The notes under the pieces were generated by a model that ran no database searches, was not told the DNA's origin, and saw nothing but the letters and a program-made list of their open reading frames with translations. Position numbers and translations under genes: made by a program. Positions 46,345 to 57,100 of a DNA stretch of 64,000 bases are shown one piece after another (positions within the stretch are counted from its first letter, which is position 1; the number at the start of each line of letters is the position of its first letter). Source of the stretch: JACKNG01 sp050184115 (GTDB lineage Bacteria > Pseudomonadota > Gammaproteobacteria > Ga0077536); contig JBFXAQ010000008.1 in assembly GCA_050184115.1 (NCBI GenBank), positions 186,001-250,000 on the forward strand, in the 5' to 3' direction.

Positions 46345-47876
46345 TGGATTCGCGTCTCGAAGCACCGGCAAAGTACAAAAGTGATGTCAACGTCTGGGTC
46401 GATGAGGCGATCTGGGGACATCGCCTGTACAACGATCAAACGCCGTGGCTGTTGTTCTTAGAGTTCCTGGCGATCTTTCAGTCTCGAAACTCTGAGGGGC
46501 AGGCCCTGAACGAAATTAGACGTAACGATGCGCACGAGACCTTCACCTATCATATTCCCAGACTGATCCCGCTGCGGCAGCTGATATTCAATAACCCGCA
46601 CATCCAGCATGTGGAAGCAACGCTGTCTTCGGATTCGGAGCGGTGGCGGTCATGGCTGAAGACTTTCGCCACCGATGATGACTTCAGCTATTTGCAGGGT
46701 CGCTTTGGTTCTTTTGCCCGACTTGCCCGTGTAATTGAGTTTTTCCAGGCGACAAGCATCGAGCCTCACCGACAACGTCGTTGGAGCTCTCGGTTCCTCT
46801 TCCCGTACGGTCCTAACTGCCTCTATGCTGATCTTCCAGCGAACGTAAGCAGTAGTCCCGACCGCCGCTTTTTTGCCCGTAGTGGCGAGTTGCTGTACCT
46901 CATGTTGAATCGCAGCGGAGCAGGCCCCGAGATCGCAAAGGCAATCTCCGAGAGGCTGTTACGGGGCGATGAAACTTGGAATCGCGTTGTCAGTGCTCTA
47001 CTACCAGAGGGCTTCCGGGTCGATTCGAATTCTGTCGCCAGCACGATCGGATATCTTCCTTACCCTGACCGCCCGGAATACACCGCGCTTGCACAAACCT
47101 GGACGACGCTGCTTCAACTCGACCTTCCAGGCGAAACGCTCCTCGATCCGCTCATGCGCCTCTCCGCACTACACATGCTTCTTTACATGCTGCGGAGAGG
47201 GAATGAAGAGCTCGGTGACACGAGCGAGCCAAAATTCGTACTGGAAGTTGTGTCTCCGCGAAAAACGACGATGTTCGAACTTTCCGCAGAAAATTTCGGT
47301 GCAAACCGGATGCTATCCACCCGCGCCGTTCGCGCGTATGTAGATTCGGCGAAAGCGGATGGGCGGTGGCAGAGCGCGCTAAAGGCGCGCGCGCCCGCCG
47401 ATGCAGTGCGCGAATATCTGACGGAGCGATTTGAATGGGACCCAGATGATGGGCCGCCGTCAGGTGATCCCGACACCATCTTTGACACCCTGCGTGGTTA
47501 CGCCGAGAAAAGGCATCAGCAGCATGTCGCTAAAGTCCATATGGAATGGGCGCGACAGATCGGGCTTGCCGTATCCCGACGGGGAACGGGTACGTGGTAT
47601 TCCCCCGACGACTCCCTCCTGAAAGCTCTGGTTATGTGTACCGTTGACGAAGGGCGCGAGGAATACCATCGGTTTCTCGCGAAACTGTATGACCGCTTCC
47701 GCCTGGTGATCGGTGCAAGTGAAGCAGAGCGCGCCTTCGGCTCTCTGCCGACCGATCAGAATGCATTTATGCAAAATACGCAACGCCTCGAGCAGCGACT
47801 GCGCACACTCGGTCTGCTCCGTCGGTTGTCGGATGACTGTGCTTATGTTGAAAATCCTTTCAAGAGCCGCTCATGA
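46344..47876 (+). CDS. sspG: Phosphorothioate-dependent defence protein SspG (DptG-like)
   Basis: This 510-residue protein without a nucleotide-binding motif lies between sspF and sspH with coupled starts and stops on both sides. The N-terminus (YKSDVNVWVDEAIWGHRLYNDQTPWLLFLEFL) resembles DptG-family proteins. No catalytic motif is visible, so an adaptor or structural role in the SspFGH complex is likely. The call depends mainly on the fixed FGH gene order and the neighbours. Confidence 0.78.
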   Translation: MDSRLEAPAKYKSDVNVWVDEAIWGHRLYNDQTPWLLFLEFLAIFQSRNSEGQALNEIRRNDAHETFTYHIPRLIPLRQLIFNNPHIQHVEATLSSDSERWRSWLKTFATDDDFSYLQGRFGSFARLARVIEFFQATSIEPHRQRRWSSRFLFPYGPNCLYADLPANVSSSPDRRFFARSGELLYLMLNRSGAGPEIAKAISERLLRGDETWNRVVSALLPEGFRVDSNSVASTIGYLPYPDRPEYTALAQTWTTLLQLDLPGETLLDPLMRLSALHMLLYMLRRGNEELGDTSEPKFVLEVVSPRKTTMFELSAENFGANRMLSTRAVRAYVDSAKADGRWQSALKARAPADAVREYLTERFEWDPDDGPPSGDPDTIFDTLRGYAEKRHQQHVAKVHMEWARQIGLAVSRRGTGTWYSPDDSLLKALVMCTVDEGREEYHRFLAKLYDRFRLVIGASEAERAFGSLPTDQNAFMQNTQRLEQRLRTLGLLRRLSDDCAYVENPFKSRS

Positions 47877-50800
47877 CAAGGAATGAACTGATCGCAGCGG
47901 TCGCCCTTGACTTTATAAAGACGCTGATCGAGCAAGAGCCGGAAGGGTCGTTGCGTTATTGCATGCTTGGCCTTGAGGCCTCTCTCGTCCGCTCGATAGC
48001 GAAGGCTGTGATCGGCGATACAGAAGCTAGCGCAGCGGTGGCAGTTAGAATTTCGTCTGCCTTTGATCCAGACTCCGAACTGACTGAAGATACAAGAAGT
48101 AATCAGTCAATAACACATTGGCGCCACTGCCGACTTCCCGAAGGGAAAAGAGCGGCTCTGTTCGCGGCATCGCAAGAAGAACTTCAGCGCAATGATAAGA
48201 GCGTCGAGAAGATCACAAAGATTGAGACAGACACCCTGCGTGCCCGGTATGACGCATGGATTGACAAGGTCGGCCTCACTGCGACGCATCTCGACCATGC
48301 CAAACGCAGTCATCTCTCAGCGGCTCTGGAATCTGCAAACAGCACTCATGCAGCACGGACAATCGAAACATTTGCGGATTTTGTTCTCGCAATTGCGGAT
48401 GGCGTGACCTCAAAGGGCCTTCCCTTACAGAAGGCCATCGACAATGCGTTGCCCAGTCTAAGATTGCCTCGCTATGCTGGCTATTTTGATCGGATTCAGG
48501 AGAAGAAACGAAACACGCCTACAGAGTGGAACAAGGTCTTCCGCCGACTTCATAGCCGGATGCGCCCGCTTCTCGTGCGGGAAACAGATCGTGGGGAACC
48601 CATTCCGCAGGAGTTACTGAGAAGCAACTTCGAAGAACTCAAGGATCGCTTGACGAATCCCGAATGTACGGCGATCGAAGACTTCATCGAAGCTGACCTC
48701 CGGCTCGACGGCTGGTCTGATATTCAGAAGGCCTTTGTAGAACTGGATTGGCGGACGGTCTGTGATCTATTCGAAGGTGTCACAAGAAGAGCTGCTCTTA
48801 CGCTCGGCGAACAGACTATTAAGTTCTTCGATGACGAATTCGACGACCAACTTGACGACGATGAGCGGGAGTTGCTCGCCGGCACGTTCCCTAAAGATCC
48901 GTCCGACGATCTTCAGGAGTTTTTCGAGTCACACAGAGAACACTTGGCACGCGACAAGAAGCTATCGAGTTCTTGGGAGCGCTACATATATAGAAACCCG
49001 CAGACATACGACGATTTCCTCGTGGGGCTTCTGGCAACAATTGACAGTTTGCGACGACGCACGTCAGACGAAGAGATTACCGAGAAAAAGCTACTAGTAC
49101 GCATTCCCAATGCGCGGGAGAAGAGCTTCTGGCGTGGCAAGAACCCCCTGGTAGCGCGGTATCTCGCCTATCGCTATCGGGGCCTAGAAGCGCTCCTGGG
49201 AAAGGATGTTGAACTGGACTTCGGGAAGCTGGAAGAGTTCTACTTCCCCCACGCAGATGTCGATCTGGCGAAGGTCACATCCGGTTCAAAAGAAGCGAGG
49301 GCGATCAAGTTCGAAGTCGTCCTCGATCCGGATGGCGCAAAATCGAAGCTGATATTCCACTGGGAAATGCCAGTCGGTGCTATCGGCACGTCGTTACCCG
49401 ATGACCTTCTTAGCGTTGCCAATCAAAAAGGGGAATACGCGCTCCTGCCGACCGCGGATATTGCGAGGCAATCTGTCAGTTCCAAAGGAAGCATCCAGCG
49501 AATCGCGCTGACTGATGTAAACACGATCCGGGATGTAACCAACACAAATGACGGAAAACTAGTCGCGCCAAACAAGGAAAGCGGTGACCGAAGTGGCGCG
49601 TTTCTCGCCGCCCTAGAGGAGCTTTCCAAGGTTATAGGTGAGGAAAGCGCAGTTGAGATACGCGGAAAATTCGGTGCGTTCCTGAGCACTTTCACAGAGG
49701 CGATACGTGAATGGACTTTGAAGGACGGTGAGGGCATCGCCTCCGATGCGTTCATCGCACAGGCTAATGCTTACGGCGAGCTTCTTCAGTGCCTCCTGGA
49801 TCATGCGAACAACGATCTGGCCCGCGAAAAGCTCTGGCAGGAGATCCTGCGCTTCGGCGTTGCCAACATTGGCGCGGGCGCACCTGCCGCGATTGTCACC
49901 CCATGGCACCCCCTGCGTTTGGCGGAAATAGCCATCAAGGCCCGGCAGGCAGCCCGGCTGATCAGGCAGGTGCTTTACGCAAACGAGGACGATATTGCTG
50001 GGGCGGATTTATTGTTCGGGCAGGTGCAGCGCGAGCTTGTCTCAAACTACTATCCCGAAGTTTGCATAGGATTCGATGACGACAATCCTATACTGCTCGC
50101 CGCTGCTGACACGGCATACGACTATACTCTGGCGGAGCCACCCTTGCGCCGGACGCGGCCAGACGGTGACGACGCCCAGGATATAGACCCTGGCGTCGCA
50201 GCCAGAGCATTCGGCGCGGTTGGGGAGCACTATCTCAGACTCCTGCCCCACGAACGAAACAACTTCTCTGTCGTCTTGTATAACGCAGAGTCGAAAGCGC
50301 TGCCAAGCGCGCTTGCATCGGAGCTTTCGAGCAAAGTTCAACAGGAGAATGAACTTCAATGCGATTTGCTTCTAACCCACTCCGAGCCATCGAGCATACG
50401 ACGCATTTACGAGCAGCAAAATGCAACGGTGGGAGATGAATCCGGATCGATCATGGCCAGTGAGGCAGCACGAGATTTTCTGTCTCGCATGCGTGTCGGG
50501 TTCCTTGATACGACGGACCTCCCAAGTGATGAAGCAGACCGTGCAGCGGATCTGGTCGCTTTGCAGGACGTTGTTGCGCGAAATGCAAAACTCGTTTGGA
50601 AAAAGGCACCGGGTCAGAGTCACCCTGATTTTCCGGTACACGTTCCAGCCCGATGGTCGCGGCGGCGTCCGATCGGGGTCGCAGACACTGCCACCTCCGT
50701 ATATCTCGCCTCTCCGTCCCAACCACGTGTCGGCCAAACGTATCTAAACGTGCTCCAGTGGTTTTTCGATGGGGACAACTCGCTGCCGGGCGACGTAATT

Positions 50801-53257
50801 CCGGCGAGGGAGGTGAATTTCCGGGACGGAGTGATTGCCGATGTGTTTGCGCAAACGCACCGGATCGGTGAATGGGTGGTGAATTTTGACGAGCTAGTGG
50901 ATCGTCGGATTCTGACGAACAACGGCGTACAGGTCATACGACATGTTCACGACCGTTATGTTGATCGAAACATCATAGTATCGACAACTTCGAAGCCACG
51001 TCTTCTCCGTGCGCTTCTCCGCGAGCGGCTTGATCGCCTCGATCCGGCAATTGTTGGCGGAGACGACAAGGTTGTCGACAGACTCATTGACCAAGCCAAC
51101 GCGATCTCTGGCCAGGTTGTGATGCGTGCTGCGCGCTACGGGCACTACGCAAACGAACTTCTGGGTATCGTGTTGTCGATGGAAAAGATCCGTTCCGGCC
51201 TTCAAGGGGCAGAACTGCCACTTGGTTGGTATTTCCTTGATGATTTCGCATCCTGGTTCGGGCAACGCGAAGAGCAAATCGCCGACATCATGGCAATCGC
51301 GCCTCGAATCGAGAACGGCAATCCCGTTCTGAAAGTAGCAATTTCTGAAGCCAAGTTCGTCGGTTCAGTGGGCTATCGGGCGCAAGCCAAGAAATCGGCG
51401 AAACAGTTGGAAGAAACGGCTGCCCGCATCGGTCGAGCGCTCGACCCCGAGCATAAGCGAATTGATCGCGATATATGGCTGCACCGCCTTGGCGACTTTA
51501 TGATTGAGGGCATGGATCCGTTTGATCCAACCCAGTTGATCGGTTGGGATCTTCATAGATGGTCGGATGAAGTACGACAGGACAGGGTTCCAATCCAGCT
51601 AGTCGGGTTCTCTCACGTCTTCGTTCATGATGATGATGAGTACGTGGACGCCGTCGGCCCCTCACCTCTAAAGGGAATGCGGCATTGCCTGCAGCAGATC
51701 TTTGACAAACCGCGCGTCGCGGAAGCGCTTCGTTCTTTTGCGTCGGCTCCCGGTGCATCTGACGTACTACTGACCTCGGATGACAGTGAATGGGCCGATG
51801 CGCTTGTATCTTCGGAAACGATGGGACAGGACCACGGCGCGAGTGGGTATGAGAGCGCAACGGCTTCTTTTGGAGAAGAAACGGTATCCGATGATAATGC
51901 AATCGTGAAAGCGGCCGAGGCTGAATCCAAGACGAGAGAAGAAAGCAGGAAAGATCAGCAGACGCTCGAAGTCGAGACATCTGCCGCTCCTGACGAGTCC
52001 GGCGGCGTACAGGCAGAACAAGAATCACAGTTCGCCGACGAATCTCGTGACAAATGGCCCTCACGTGATCTTGCCGCTTGGGTAAGAGCAGGGCGGATTT
52101 CAGGGGAAGACGACGATGAGGCGAAAGAATGGCTTGATACGACGGTGAGGTCGTTGCAGCGCGCATTGCGTGGATACGACATGACTGCTGAACTCGTCGG
52201 GGCGCGTCTTACGCCCAATGCCGGTCTCATTCGTTTTCGTGGATCGGACGATCTCACCGTTCCGAAGGTCGAAAAGCGGCGACAAGAACTTCTCACGTCT
52301 CATGCGATCCAGGTCATCAATGTCCTGGCTGCACCGATGGAAGTTGTAATCATGGTTGCCCGCCCGAGTAGGACCATCCTTCGCCTGCGTGATCTCTGGC
52401 GGCAACGTGAACTTCCGTCGAGCGCACCAGCGTCTAATACCAGTCTGTTGCTCGGAGCTTGCGAAGCCGACGGCGAGCTGCTTTATCTGAACGTCGGGGA
52501 CGGATTCGCCGGGTTGCAGCCTCACGGCCCGCATACATTGATTGCCGGCGAGACAGGAAGTGGTAAAGGCGTACTTGTCCAATGCCTGCTTCTGGATATC
52601 TGCGCAACGAACTCGCCCTCGTATGCTCGTATTCAGATGATCGACCCAAAAGCTGGGATCGACTTTCCCTGGCTTCGTCAAATGCCCCACCTTGATGGCG
52701 ACCTGATCACCGATCGTGACGCGGCTGTCCAGGCGTTGGAAGCGCTTGTTGCGGAAATGGAGCAGCGCAACCGTCTGCTAGCCGAAGCCGGTGTCACCAA
52801 GCTCTCTCATTACAATCGGAAAGTCGAACCAAGTGAACGCTTGCCCCGGATCTGGCTTTTCCATGATGAATTGGCCGACTGGATGATGATCAAGGAATAC
52901 CGGGAGGCTGTGGAGCTGAATGCAAATCGGCTCGGCGTCAAGGCGCGTGCAGCGGGTATCAACCTCGTGCTCGTTACGCAGCGCCCGGACAAAGACGCTT
53001 TGCCGATGCAATTGCGAGCAAACTTGTCCAACCGCCTCGTTCTAAAGGTGGCAGACAAGCGAAATTCAGAACTGGTGCTGGATGAAGCCGGTGCGGAACG
53101 CCTACTTGGTCGGGGCCACCTCGCAGCCAAACTTTCCGGAGAAGGCAAAATCATACTTGCGCAAGTGCCCTTCGTTGACGGAAACGAAATCGTTGAACTT
53201 GCTGAACTTATTGCACGTGCTTGGCGGGCCGCGGAACTAGATGCTAGAAATGAATAA
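47873..53257 (+). CDS. sspH: Phosphorothioate-dependent defence protein SspH (DptH-like, HerA/FtsK ATPase)
   Basis: This very large 1794-residue protein overlaps sspG by four bases (ATGA). The C-terminal part is a HerA/FtsK-type motor: Walker A GETGSGKG at 1559-1566, then IQMIDPKAG, and Walker B RIWLFHDELADWM near 1660. VLVTQRPDKDALPMQLRANLSNRLVLKV follows as the sensor region. A charged Ser/Glu-rich linker occupies about 1300-1390. Upstream of it, D1138 and E1159-x-K1161 sit in a hydrophobic-strand context (VLKVAISEAKFV), resembling a PD-(D/E)XK nuclease core. Size and domain order match DptH-family proteins. The effector activity is presumably DNA damage of unmodified DNA. Confidence 0.85.
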   Translation: MTRNELIAAVALDFIKTLIEQEPEGSLRYCMLGLEASLVRSIAKAVIGDTEASAAVAVRISSAFDPDSELTEDTRSNQSITHWRHCRLPEGKRAALFAASQEELQRNDKSVEKITKIETDTLRARYDAWIDKVGLTATHLDHAKRSHLSAALESANSTHAARTIETFADFVLAIADGVTSKGLPLQKAIDNALPSLRLPRYAGYFDRIQEKKRNTPTEWNKVFRRLHSRMRPLLVRETDRGEPIPQELLRSNFEELKDRLTNPECTAIEDFIEADLRLDGWSDIQKAFVELDWRTVCDLFEGVTRRAALTLGEQTIKFFDDEFDDQLDDDERELLAGTFPKDPSDDLQEFFESHREHLARDKKLSSSWERYIYRNPQTYDDFLVGLLATIDSLRRRTSDEEITEKKLLVRIPNAREKSFWRGKNPLVARYLAYRYRGLEALLGKDVELDFGKLEEFYFPHADVDLAKVTSGSKEARAIKFEVVLDPDGAKSKLIFHWEMPVGAIGTSLPDDLLSVANQKGEYALLPTADIARQSVSSKGSIQRIALTDVNTIRDVTNTNDGKLVAPNKESGDRSGAFLAALEELSKVIGEESAVEIRGKFGAFLSTFTEAIREWTLKDGEGIASDAFIAQANAYGELLQCLLDHANNDLAREKLWQEILRFGVANIGAGAPAAIVTPWHPLRLAEIAIKARQAARLIRQVLYANEDDIAGADLLFGQVQRELVSNYYPEVCIGFDDDNPILLAAADTAYDYTLAEPPLRRTRPDGDDAQDIDPGVAARAFGAVGEHYLRLLPHERNNFSVVLYNAESKALPSALASELSSKVQQENELQCDLLLTHSEPSSIRRIYEQQNATVGDESGSIMASEAARDFLSRMRVGFLDTTDLPSDEADRAADLVALQDVVARNAKLVWKKAPGQSHPDFPVHVPARWSRRRPIGVADTATSVYLASPSQPRVGQTYLNVLQWFFDGDNSLPGDVIPAREVNFRDGVIADVFAQTHRIGEWVVNFDELVDRRILTNNGVQVIRHVHDRYVDRNIIVSTTSKPRLLRALLRERLDRLDPAIVGGDDKVVDRLIDQANAISGQVVMRAARYGHYANELLGIVLSMEKIRSGLQGAELPLGWYFLDDFASWFGQREEQIADIMAIAPRIENGNPVLKVAISEAKFVGSVGYRAQAKKSAKQLEETAARIGRALDPEHKRIDRDIWLHRLGDFMIEGMDPFDPTQLIGWDLHRWSDEVRQDRVPIQLVGFSHVFVHDDDEYVDAVGPSPLKGMRHCLQQIFDKPRVAEALRSFASAPGASDVLLTSDDSEWADALVSSETMGQDHGASGYESATASFGEETVSDDNAIVKAAEAESKTREESRKDQQTLEVETSAAPDESGGVQAEQESQFADESRDKWPSRDLAAWVRAGRISGEDDDEAKEWLDTTVRSLQRALRGYDMTAELVGARLTPNAGLIRFRGSDDLTVPKVEKRRQELLTSHAIQVINVLAAPMEVVIMVARPSRTILRLRDLWRQRELPSSAPASNTSLLLGACEADGELLYLNVGDGFAGLQPHGPHTLIAGETGSGKGVLVQCLLLDICATNSPSYARIQMIDPKAGIDFPWLRQMPHLDGDLITDRDAAVQALEALVAEMEQRNRLLAEAGVTKLSHYNRKVEPSERLPRIWLFHDELADWMMIKEYREAVELNANRLGVKARAAGINLVLVTQRPDKDALPMQLRANLSNRLVLKVADKRNSELVLDEAGAERLLGRGHLAAKLSGEGKIILAQVPFVDGNEIVELAELIARAWRAAELDARNE

Positions 53258-53266
53258 ATCTCAGTT

Positions 53267-54106
53267 CTACTTGTGACATGCGAGGCAAACCTTGGCCTTG
53301 CCGTACAGGTCGTCGATATCGAGGGGTTCGGCGTCCGGCCTTAGGGGATTGGGCTGAACCTTTGACCGTATCCGCGCGAGCCGCTGTTCATGATCCTGCC
53401 TGATCTGGGCGATGCGTTCCGGCTGTTCCAGTTCTTCCAGTGACTCGCCCTGGCTCCAAGTGAAGGGCGAGCCGTGCCCCACGGCGTCTTTCTCATATGC
53501 CTTGGCTTCCTCGAACGCTTCTGGATGCTCTTCCTTGAGGCGCACCCATTCGATCTTCTGCTGGAAGAAGCAGAAGGTGCAACCGCTGCGCGTGCGCCAG
53601 GAATAGTATTTCGGCAGGCCGAGTCCGGCCCCATCGAGGATCTCCAGCACACCGGCTTTGTCGATGCCGGCCTGCTTGAAGGGCAGCCTCACAACCAGGC
53701 TGTCGTGCTTAGACGAATAGCCTTCGCGATATTCCTCGTCGCTGCGGATCGCAACATAGCTGTAAATGGTGGTTCCGCTTGCGAGAAGCGGCCGAAGCCA
53801 ATGCTCAAACGGACGCAGCTTGAGCTGCCGCGTACACCAGCGTGTCTGGGGTGACGGCAGGAAGTCGTTGTACTGCTTGAGCCAGAAGTCGAAGTCGCGG
53901 TCGGGATTCAGCCGCAATATCGGTTGCCCGAGGAAGCCCTCCAACCGTCCGAGATACTCGTAGACTTCTGGCAGCTCCTTGCCGGTGTCGGTGAAGAAGT
54001 ATTCGACTTCCAGCTCGGGGTGATGCTGGCGCATATACACGGCAAGGGCTGCGCTGTCGCGGCCCCCGGAAAGGCCAAGGACGTGTTTCACGGGGTCAGT
54101 CGTCAA
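53267..54106 (-). CDS. sspD: Phosphorothioation protein SspD (PAPS reductase-like ATP pyrophosphatase)
   Basis: This 279-residue PP-loop enzyme has the motif SGGRDS at 13-18 and RWCTRQLKLRPFEHWL around C91, shared with PAPS reductase and DndC-like proteins. SspD activates DNA with ATP for sulfur insertion. Cysteines C176 and C179 (RSGCTFCFFQ) with C274 and C277 (CLACHK at the very end) look like a metal or iron-sulfur site. The gene is last of sspB-sspC-sspD, overlaps sspC by four bases and ends nine bases from the convergent sspH stop. Confidence 0.88.
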   Translation of the reverse strand: MTTDPVKHVLGLSGGRDSAALAVYMRQHHPELEVEYFFTDTGKELPEVYEYLGRLEGFLGQPILRLNPDRDFDFWLKQYNDFLPSPQTRWCTRQLKLRPFEHWLRPLLASGTTIYSYVAIRSDEEYREGYSSKHDSLVVRLPFKQAGIDKAGVLEILDGAGLGLPKYYSWRTRSGCTFCFFQQKIEWVRLKEEHPEAFEEAKAYEKDAVGHGSPFTWSQGESLEELEQPERIAQIRQDHEQRLARIRSKVQPNPLRPDAEPLDIDDLYGKAKVCLACHK

Positions 54107-57100
54107 GAGGCAGCTCTTCCTTTCCCATTCTTATGCGTGCGCGGTGACTTTTGCATGTAGCGCGCGCTGAGTTCCGCCAGCGCCGCCAGAATAATGCTGC
54201 GGCGGCTGGTATCCGATTGTTCCAGCGTGACTGCCACCCGCTCGATAAGCTCGTTGACGGCGGCGCGGTCAGAATCGGCGATGTCGAATTCCTCCATCAG
54301 CGGCGCGGGACGGCCGTCCATGCCGATCACGACGGCCATCGCCTGTCGCTTGTCAGGACGACCCTTGACGCGTGCGTAGGTCTCCGCGCGAAGGAACTTC
54401 TGCGCCATATCGGCAAGCTCTATGGCGGCGTTGTCGAGATCGGGATCGACCCAGTCGCCGGGTGGCTTATTTGCTGCGAGGCTGGCAATGCCTTCAAAGC
54501 TCTCGTCCGAACCGTAGAATTGCGACAACCGGCCCACGAAGGCATCAAGCCGGAAGTCACCGGCGAGCTGCCTGATGTTCTCGGCGCGCGCGCGCAATTC
54601 CGCGAGGGACTGCGGCGATACGTTCGGGACTTGCAATTCGGCGAGCATGAGATCGCGCAAGCGATGCAGCATCGAGGGGTACGCCTGCACCAGTTCCTCC
54701 AGCCCCTCGCGGACCCTTCCGATAACGCGGCGCAAGTCTTCTCCGTTCGCAAGCGAAACGTTCTCACCAAGCGTTCCCGGAATATCGTCGAACAGAAACT
54801 GGTTTGGATCATGCGCGCGTTTGAACAGATCGCGGATGCTTACGGCATTAGATGAGAGCCGCATCGTCCGCTCGGTCCACTTCGGAAGCTGGTCGTAGAT
54901 CGCGACAAGCCCGCGCCCGACATCGATCGGCTCCAGGTGCACCAGCTCGTTCGTCTTGTCGAGGTCGCGAACCACTTCCGCCATGCCCGACAAGAGGCGG
55001 CGCGAAACATCGCAGAGGTCCATCCAGCGCAACTGTATAAAGGCTGGGTCCTTCGCAAGGTAGTCCACGTCCACGTCGTCGAACTTCGCCCGGAATATGC
55101 CATTGCGGTAGACAGCGATCTTGTCGCGTTGCGACAGCACGAAGGCGACGGCGAGAAGCGGCATCATGCCATCCTTCACACCGAAGGGCGGCTTTCGCCA
55201 CTCGTCGAACAGTTCGGAAACGGCGACCGTGCGATCGGCATGCGCCTTCACATGGTCGAACGCCTTCTGCCACAACGGGGCCAGGCGATATGGATCTGCT
55301 TTGCTTGCCTCCGGTGAAACGAAACGCCAGATCCTGCCCTGCCGCGCGTAGAGGCCCGTCGCCTCCAGTATGGAGGCGAATAAACCGCCCTCCGCCGGGA
55401 ACCCCTCGATGCCAAGGCGTGGTTCGCCTTCGTTCAGAACCATGCGCCGCAACAGGGTGTTTTGTGCTGCGATGGCGTTGCTCGATGGCTTCTGGCGGTT
55501 CAGCAACTCGTTGTGCAGACATGGTGATTGATCGAAACGGCGATCCGCCAGCTCGGACGCGATGCCGTTCAACTCCGCCTGCCGCAGGCGTTTCGGCTGA
55601 TGGTTCTTGCGGAACCACAACGCATTATCGAACGCTTTATGCAGTTCGGCTTCAAGCAGGGCCTGCAGGGCAGCGAGGCGCGCGGAAACCTCCCGCCGCG
55701 CCACGGGATCGCCGGCGAGTTCTGGGTGATCGTTGCCGACGTTATCAAGCGCGAACAGCTCGCGCGCCAGCGGCACTACAGCCCATGACCTCTTAGAAAT
55801 CCCGACAACGATGTCCCAGGTGTCGCTGTGACGCGCCGCCTTGCGGCACAGGTCCTCGGCGTGGTCCTCGCTTTCGCCTTCGGTCGGAATGGCCAGCAGG
55901 AACTGGCCGATCTCGCCGTTCTCCGGATCGAACCCGGCAGCAAATTCGACGATGCCGCCGACGGGGACAATGTTCACATCGAACCAGCGCAGCGCACCTG
56001 TCTTGTGATAGTGGCGTTTGGCAAGGATCGGCTGTAGTCCCGCAAGTGCTTTGAGTTCCTTGAAATCTATCTCGTCGATCTCATCGAGTGCGGCGCGGAC
56101 CGCTGCGTCGATATCGAAATCGCTGCCCGCGAATATGGCACGAGCGTCGAGAAATTTCTTGAAGATGGTGAAAGACCATGTGTCCAGTTGCGACAGCGCT
56201 TTTTCGAGCGCTTTCCCAGAAGTATCGGGGAAGCAGGTGCGCAGTAGCTCGGAATTCGCAACGAGTCCGGAACGCTCCTTGAACAGGTCGATGACAGCGA
56301 TTGTCTTCAGCAGCCTGATATGCATGGCATCGCCGCCGATGGCTTCGCAGCGTTCAAGCGCTTCCGCCGCCAAGGCCCATCGGTGGCCGTCGGGAGACGC
56401 CAGAATCGACGGCTCTAGGTTGGCGCGCAGGTAGTCCCACAGACGGTCGGGACCGTACAGCGCGCCGTCCTCGGTGTGGTTCAGGAAGTCTTGGAAACCG
56501 TGCGGCTCAGACGAATTGAGGAACCCGAATATGCTCCGCTGATTCTGCCCGAAACGCCGCCGCGAAATCGGCCCCAGCAGGCACGCTACGACGGGATGCA
56601 GCGGCCAGCATGCTTCCAAAATGGCGGCGAGTCGTTCCGCAACGCCGGTACGGTCGCGGCGTGCGAAACTGGCGACGGAAATGGCCAGCTGGCCCGGTTT
56701 CTTCGGGCAATGATCGCTCTCGATCGCACGAGAGATCAGCTCGATTTGCTCTTCCCTCGCCGTGTTGACGATCAGGTCGATGAAGCGGCCCTGGATCTTC
56801 GCCCATTCGTCGCGCATCTCGTGCGACAGGCGGTGGGCGTATTCTTCGAACGCCTGGTGCAACACGCCTACGACCAGAAAACGCCCCTTGCTGCGCGACG
56901 CTGCCTCGGCGAGCTGCTGGAGTATGTAGATATCGGAGCCATCCTGCGCGGCGGCTTCGAGAAACTTGCCCATCTCGTCGATGAACAGTACCAGCCCGCC
57001 ATGGACTCTCGGCTTCTCGGCGGCTGCCTGCGTCAGTGAGGCGATCAGGTTGGTTTCGGTCCAACCCCCGCGTGGCTGCCGCGATACGAGCCCGGTCCGC

